A DNA stretch of 11,390 nt from Euperipatoides rowelli (lineage: Eukaryota; Onychophora; Udeonychophora; Euonychophora; Peripatopsidae). A program made the position numbers and the translations under genes. How positions within the stretch are numbered: the stretch's first letter is position 1; each line of letters opens with the position of its first letter. Of this stretch, positions 8,222 through 11,390 are shown one piece after another. The stretch lies in assembly GCA_003024985.2 (NCBI GenBank), contig PXIH01S0010553.1; one strand, 5' to 3'. The notes under the pieces were generated by a model that had not been told where the DNA came from, did no database searches, and saw nothing but the letters and a program-made list of their open reading frames with translations.

Positions 8222-9544
8222 CAGTGCAGAGACAAACACGGAGTGGTAAGGGTAACACTTTTATTAAGGACAAGGTTACTGGTCTCAACATTATGTTGTT
8301 CAAGATGTCATTCGTAGTAGGGAAGCACATAGTTTGTAGATGTGTCCAGTCCATGTCAGGCAGGATCTTAGGAGCTTCAGAGGTTTTTGGGAGGTGGCAT
8401 GGCCACAGCTGCTCAGCATGCCTTTTTCCCTCCTTTCCATTTGCGAAAAAGAACCAGAAGGTGAATGGACTTAGAATCTTCTTGATGGAGCAAATTTCCC
8501 ATTTTTGGGAGTATTTGCATAGATAGTAATTAATGGGCCAGGATGCATTGGCCGACGGAGAATTTTTTTTTTAAAACTGCTTAAAGGAAAGGGGGGAGGG
8601 TAAGGGGTTAATCCTTTGCAGATGTTCTTGAGTGGTCGTCCTAACAGCATCTCGGAAGGGGATTGTCCCAGAGTGACGTGTAGAATGTAGAGTGGATCTG
8701 TACTTGAAGAGCAGTTTATTAAGCCTGATCTGTAGGGGAACGTTAGTGTCTTTTTCTAGTTGGGTTAGGAGGGTTTTAAAGGTGTCAACAAATTTTTTGG
8801 CTTGGCCATTGAAGGCGGGATTGTAGGGCAGGCTTTTGGTGTGGGCGATTCCTCGGTTTTTTTACAGAATTGTTCGAAAAGTACAGAGGTGAACTGAGCA
8901 CCGTTGTTTGGAGACCAGGTGGGTGGGGTAACCGAAATGAGAGAAAATATTGTCAAGTTCCATCATGATGGAGATGGAGTCTGTTCCTGGAAGGACTGTG
9001 ACATCCGGCCACTTTGAGAAGGCATTTACAGTACCATGAACATCTTGTCCATGAAGATCCCATCAAGTTCAAGTGTACTCTTTTCCAGGTTCCTCCTAGT
9101 GTAATACAATAATGTACAGGTGTCTTCATGGGGTTCTTGGCTTGGAGCTGTCAAGTTTTGCAAGTGAGTTCCTGGAGTTCAGTGTCCATCTTGAGCCACC
9201 AATCAGATGGAGTGGGCTATGAGCTTCATTTTAACAATAACAATGTGACCTCTGTGAAATTCTTGTAGAATGTTGGGGTGGATTGAAGTGGGGATCACAA
9301 CATTTAGATCCCCGAGGAGACATCCTTATTGTAAAAATAATTGTACTTCTCTAAGTTTGAAGTGGACAGGGGTTGTATTCTTGTTGAGTTTGTTGTGGGG
9401 ACAACCATTTTTGAGAAAATTGCAAATTTTAGACAGTTCCAGATCCTTGGCTGTTTCTTGAGCGATATCTCTGACTGACCAAGGGAAGTTCTCCAATAGA
9501 TGGATGGATAGGATGTCTTCTGAGTGTTCTTCTTCAGAGGGTTG
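8222..9544 (-). pseudogene. Gypsy integrase (zinc, core and C-terminal domains), broken
   Basis: Begins with the RNase H-integrase linker (SEDILSIHLLENFPWS, about 9525-9478; LSKICNFLKNGCP follows). The zinc domain shows NVVIPTSIHPNILQEFHRGH and VKMKLIAHS (about 9306-9210), then a stop and a frame change, then LKMDTELQELTCKT with a TGA (9151-9153) where the last Cys should be. The core reads WKRVHLNLMG, then NNGAQFTSVLFEQFC, then PYNPAFNGQAKKFVDTFK. The C-terminal part has GQSPSEMLLGRPL and a GPY/F-like stretch, KKILSPFTF, followed by HAEQLWP. The last frame stays open to about 8222, where homology ends. All three catalytic acidic positions appear substituted. It would insert the DNA copy into the genome, but this copy cannot. 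Confidence 0.88.
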
Positions 9545-9899
9545 GGCATTTGGGAATCTTTCAAATTTGGGTTGAGGCCTAACTTATAATCCCCACATAA
9601 TCTGAGATCTCCAGTCTTTTTAACAATGGGCTCAATTGGTGCTGCCCAACTTGAAGATTTAATATGAATTAGAATATTATTGCTTGAGACTGAAGTTTAA
9701 TGAGTTCCTCTTCTATTCTTGACCGGAGAGCTAGAGGGACTGGGTGGTGCTTACAAAACTTTGGAACACACAATAAAAATAAAAATAAAAATGTAACCTT
9801 ATTTAAAACTAAAAACAAAAAAACTTTGGAACACAGTGTTCATTTAGAAATAACTTGGCAGTGCACCCTAAGTTTGACAAGAAGAAGTCTTTAAATTCC
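9545..9899 (-). pseudogene. N-terminal part of Gypsy reverse transcriptase, truncated
   Basis: After the protease, a shifted frame reads EFKDFFLSNLGCTAKLF (about 9898-9848). A nested insertion then interrupts it, followed by ALRSRIEEELIKLQSQAII (about 9733-9677), SSWAAPIEPIVKKTGDLRL (about 9655-9600) and CGDYKLGLNPNLKDSQ (about 9597-9550). These are the fingers and first palm strands that precede the RT catalytic motifs. The sequence then jumps to the integrase-proximal linker. The F/YVDD box, the rest of RT and all of RNase H are missing. There are two stops in the IIF-to-SSW stretch. Confidence 0.82.
9755..9835 (+). mobile_element. 49-nt nested insertion flanked by a 16-bp direct repeat
   Basis: AAAACTTTGGAACACA occurs at 9755-9770 and again at 9820-9835. 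The 49 nt between (9771-9819) are A-rich on the + strand, with (ATAAAA)n-like units, an ATGTAACCTTATTT core and an A-rich end. The inserted bases interrupt the Gypsy RT reading, and the pol-like reading continues on both sides, so they arrived after the Gypsy. A 16-bp duplicated flank and A-rich 3' end fit an LINE-mobilised short retroposed fragment. The source sequence is not recognised. Confidence 0.8.
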
Positions 9900-10259
9900 T
9901 TAAGCAGTCCAATTTAGGGTGTTTAGCTTTAACAGGAAGGCTGGTATAAACAAGCTGGAGAGGGTTGGGGTGCAATTTAAGAAGTTGGCAGTCAGCCCCA
10001 GTGCATGAAACCAGGTGCACCCTAGGAGGACGGAGGTTCCTTCTTTGGTAATCACTAAGTCCAGGTTTGTAGCCTTAAAATTATTGAATTTGACATTGAC
10101 TTTACAAACTCCTAGTGGTTTTATAAGGTGATCAAAGGTGCATAGAATCATAGGCCAGTATTTCAGCAATACACGGTGGGGCAAGATGCTAGCGGCCATG
10201 CCTGAGTCGACTTCGAAGGGGAGGTGTTGCTCGTCAACGCCTAGGTGTACTATTGAACA
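9900..10259 (-). pseudogene. Gypsy retroviral-type aspartic protease (fragment of pol)
   Basis: One uninterrupted frame of about 119 codons from just after a TAG (10260-10262) to the stop at 9900-9902. It reads FEVDSGMAASILP with the D-S-G active-site triad at 10200-10208, and ends with LLGCTWFHALGL, the conserved flap-distal ILG-type box. This is the length and layout of the Gypsy protease domain, which would cut Gag-Pol. The domain itself is the best preserved part of the element. It is cut off from gag and RT by stops on both sides, so it is listed as a pseudogene fragment. Confidence 0.8.
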
Positions 10260-10371
10260 CTAAACTATTCTCTTCTAATGGCTCTTCTTCTTCCAAGTCC
10301 TGTGTGCTTACATGAGAAGTAGGCTGTTTGCCTTTAATTGCCAGAGATCTATTGAAACACTTTAAATAGTG

Positions 10372-10990
10372 ACAAACGGCTCTTAAGTGTCCTTCTTTTT
10401 ACAGTAGAAGCATTATGCTTCATTGAAGTTGCAATGAGAGCTTTGAAATCTTTTTGCTTCACCAGAAGGTGCTTGCTTGAACTTGTTGGTGTTTAAATGG
10501 AGAGAAAGTTGTTGTAGTTAACTTTATTCTGCAGAATGGCAGCACTTTTATTCGAGACTTCAGATGCAATTATTGTAAGCTGTATCACCGTTTCCTAGGA
10601 AATGTCATCTTTCTCAGCAGGAAACGTTTTTTAAGTGCGCTGTCACTTGTACCAAATATAAATTGGCCGACTAAAGAAGAATTTAAATAGTCCTTGAATT
10701 CGCAGTCAAGGCTGAGCTTCTGAAGCTATGCAGTAAAATCAGCTGCCACTTAATTCTCTTGTTACACTTTTTTAATGAAATTAAACTTCTCTATAATTAT
10801 GTTCTAGAGGCTTCAGGGGATAAATGACTTTCGAGTGTGTGTAAAATCTGTGCAAGGCTATATCCATTGGAGAACTTGGGGCTAACAAATCACAGAGTAG
10901 GTTGAAGGGAAAATCCCCTAATTGGTTAAAATGGTTGCCTTCTGAACCTCTTCCTTTACAAGATGAACTTCGAGAAAATAATTGATTCTA
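10372..10990 (-). pseudogene. Gypsy gag remnant with capsid-like segment and CCHC knuckle
   Basis: Recognisable pieces in - strand order: FLEVHLVKEEVQKATIL (from about 10977), then in another frame GDFPFNLLCDLLAPSSPMD (about 10924-10865), then SLAQILHTLESHLSPEAS (about 10862-10805), then LDCEFKDYLNSSLVGQFIFG (about 10705-10650). These match the usual capsid-domain line-up of K02A2.6-like Gag. The zinc knuckle starts CFYCKK and ends GHLRAVC at 10372-10412. It has exact C-x2-C-x4-H-x4-C spacing apart from one missing nucleotide that shifts the frame in the middle. Gag normally forms the particle and packages RNA. At least four frame changes and some stops rule out function, and the N-terminal part of gag is absent. 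Confidence 0.78.
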
Positions 10991-11390
10991 TACTTTTTAA
11001 TTATTGCAGCATGTGCTGCACCGTATTGTATATGCAGTAAACTAAGGTATTTGTGATACAGTACATTAATAATTATTGACCAATCAGTATTATAAGTAAC
11101 AGGCAAATAATATTATATACAGCAATCTTCAAGTATAGGTTAATATAAAAATAGAAAAAAAATTTTTTTTTGGGGGAGTTGCAAAATAGTTTTAGGAATG
11201 ATAGAAGGGGTACTGATAATATCTTATTTTCATCAATATTATAGATTTTTCCAATAAAAATTTTAAAAACCTTTATATTTAGCTTTATGATAGAATAATT
11301 TATGAAACACTATGGATAACATTGTCAAAAAAAAAAAAGGAGATTTTTCATGGAAATCCGTTAGAATTTTAAGACATTGATATAATAATA
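10991..11390. other. AT-rich flank, nothing recognised
   Basis: Stops in all frames, an A8T9 palindromic run at 11155-11171 followed by GGGGG, and a 12-A run at 11327-11338. A 62-codon - strand opening (10918-11106) overlaps the gag remnant at one end. Beyond that overlap it has no recognisable motif. No LTR matching the other side of the Gypsy was seen. Confidence 0.65.

Larger units (their letters stand above)
8222..10990 (-). mobile_element. Internally deleted Gypsy-type LTR retrotransposon, no LTRs
   Basis: On the - strand the domains run gag capsid-like, CCHC knuckle, aspartic protease, N-terminal RT, then integrase zinc domain, core and C-terminal domain. This is the Gypsy (Metaviridae) order PR-RT-(RH)-IN. 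Wording such as LRLCGDYKLGLNP, EFHRGHIVIVKMK and PYNPAFNGQA is close to the invertebrate K02A2.6-like Gypsy group. GC content is visibly higher than in the flanks. The RT core and RNase H are missing, there is no recognisable primer-binding site or LTR at either end, and many frameshifts are present. The element is dead. Homology fades near 10990 (gag side) and 8222 (pol side). Confidence 0.88.

Noticed and set aside
8224-8526. Open + strand frame of 100 codons, and the idea that this stretch is an LTR
   Set aside because: The opposite strand continues the Gypsy integrase C-terminal domain (KKILSPFTF, HAEQLWP) through this stretch, so it is pol, and the + frame is its shadow. The AATAAA on the - strand here lies within that coding reading.
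8585-8610. Purine run AAAGGAAAGGGGGGAGGG as a polypurine tract for LTR priming
   Set aside because: It is on the wrong strand for an element coded on the - strand and lies within the integrase C-terminal coding region.
9304-9564. 86-codon - strand frame as a separate gene
   Set aside because: It is an out-of-frame reading across the Gypsy deletion junction. The adjacent frame carries the recognisable integrase linker and zinc domain.
1-11390. CRISPR arrays, tRNA or rRNA genes, bacterial operons
   Set aside because: No regularly spaced repeats, no cloverleaf-like or rRNA-like conserved sequence, and no ribosome-binding-site-led ORFs were seen. The composition and elements are those of an animal nuclear genome.

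Overview
The window is eukaryotic nuclear DNA, most probably from an invertebrate animal. It is strongly AT-rich and carries (TA)n/(CA)n and (GA)n microsatellites and long A and T runs. It contains no bacterial-style genes, and its bulk is decayed retrotransposon. The species cannot be named from sequence alone. Four isolated N bases (4211, 4254, 4294, 4319) are assembly ambiguities.

Layout. Bases 1-2818 are AT-rich non-coding DNA with microsatellites, a short palindrome, and one good candidate exon (2051-2149). That exon encodes a Cys/Pro-rich peptide between a splice acceptor and a consensus GTAAGT donor. From about 2832 to 7775 on the + strand lies one nearly complete but dead LINE of the L1/Tx1-like type. 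It has an ORF1 with a CCHC zinc knuckle, then an ORF2 with an AP-type endonuclease and a reverse transcriptase (motif A, then YLDD), then a 3' UTR with AATAAA and a poly(A) tail. Bases 7776-8221 are AT-rich spacer. From 8222 to about 10990 on the - strand lies a broken Gypsy-type (Metaviridae) LTR-retrotransposon internal region, in the order gag with CCHC knuckle, aspartic protease, N-terminal part of RT, integrase. It has lost the RT catalytic core and RNase H in one deletion, shows no LTRs, and carries a small nested insertion with a 16-bp duplicated flank. Bases 10991-11390 are AT-rich flank.

The two elements are convergent (3' ends facing, about 450 bp apart). Both are inactivated by frameshifts and stops, so no working protein is expected from either. 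The only part that may belong to a living host gene is the Cys/Pro exon. The most unusual structure is a perfect 32-bp inverted repeat with an 11-nt spacer inside the otherwise decayed LINE RT region. I found no convincing new multi-gene system.
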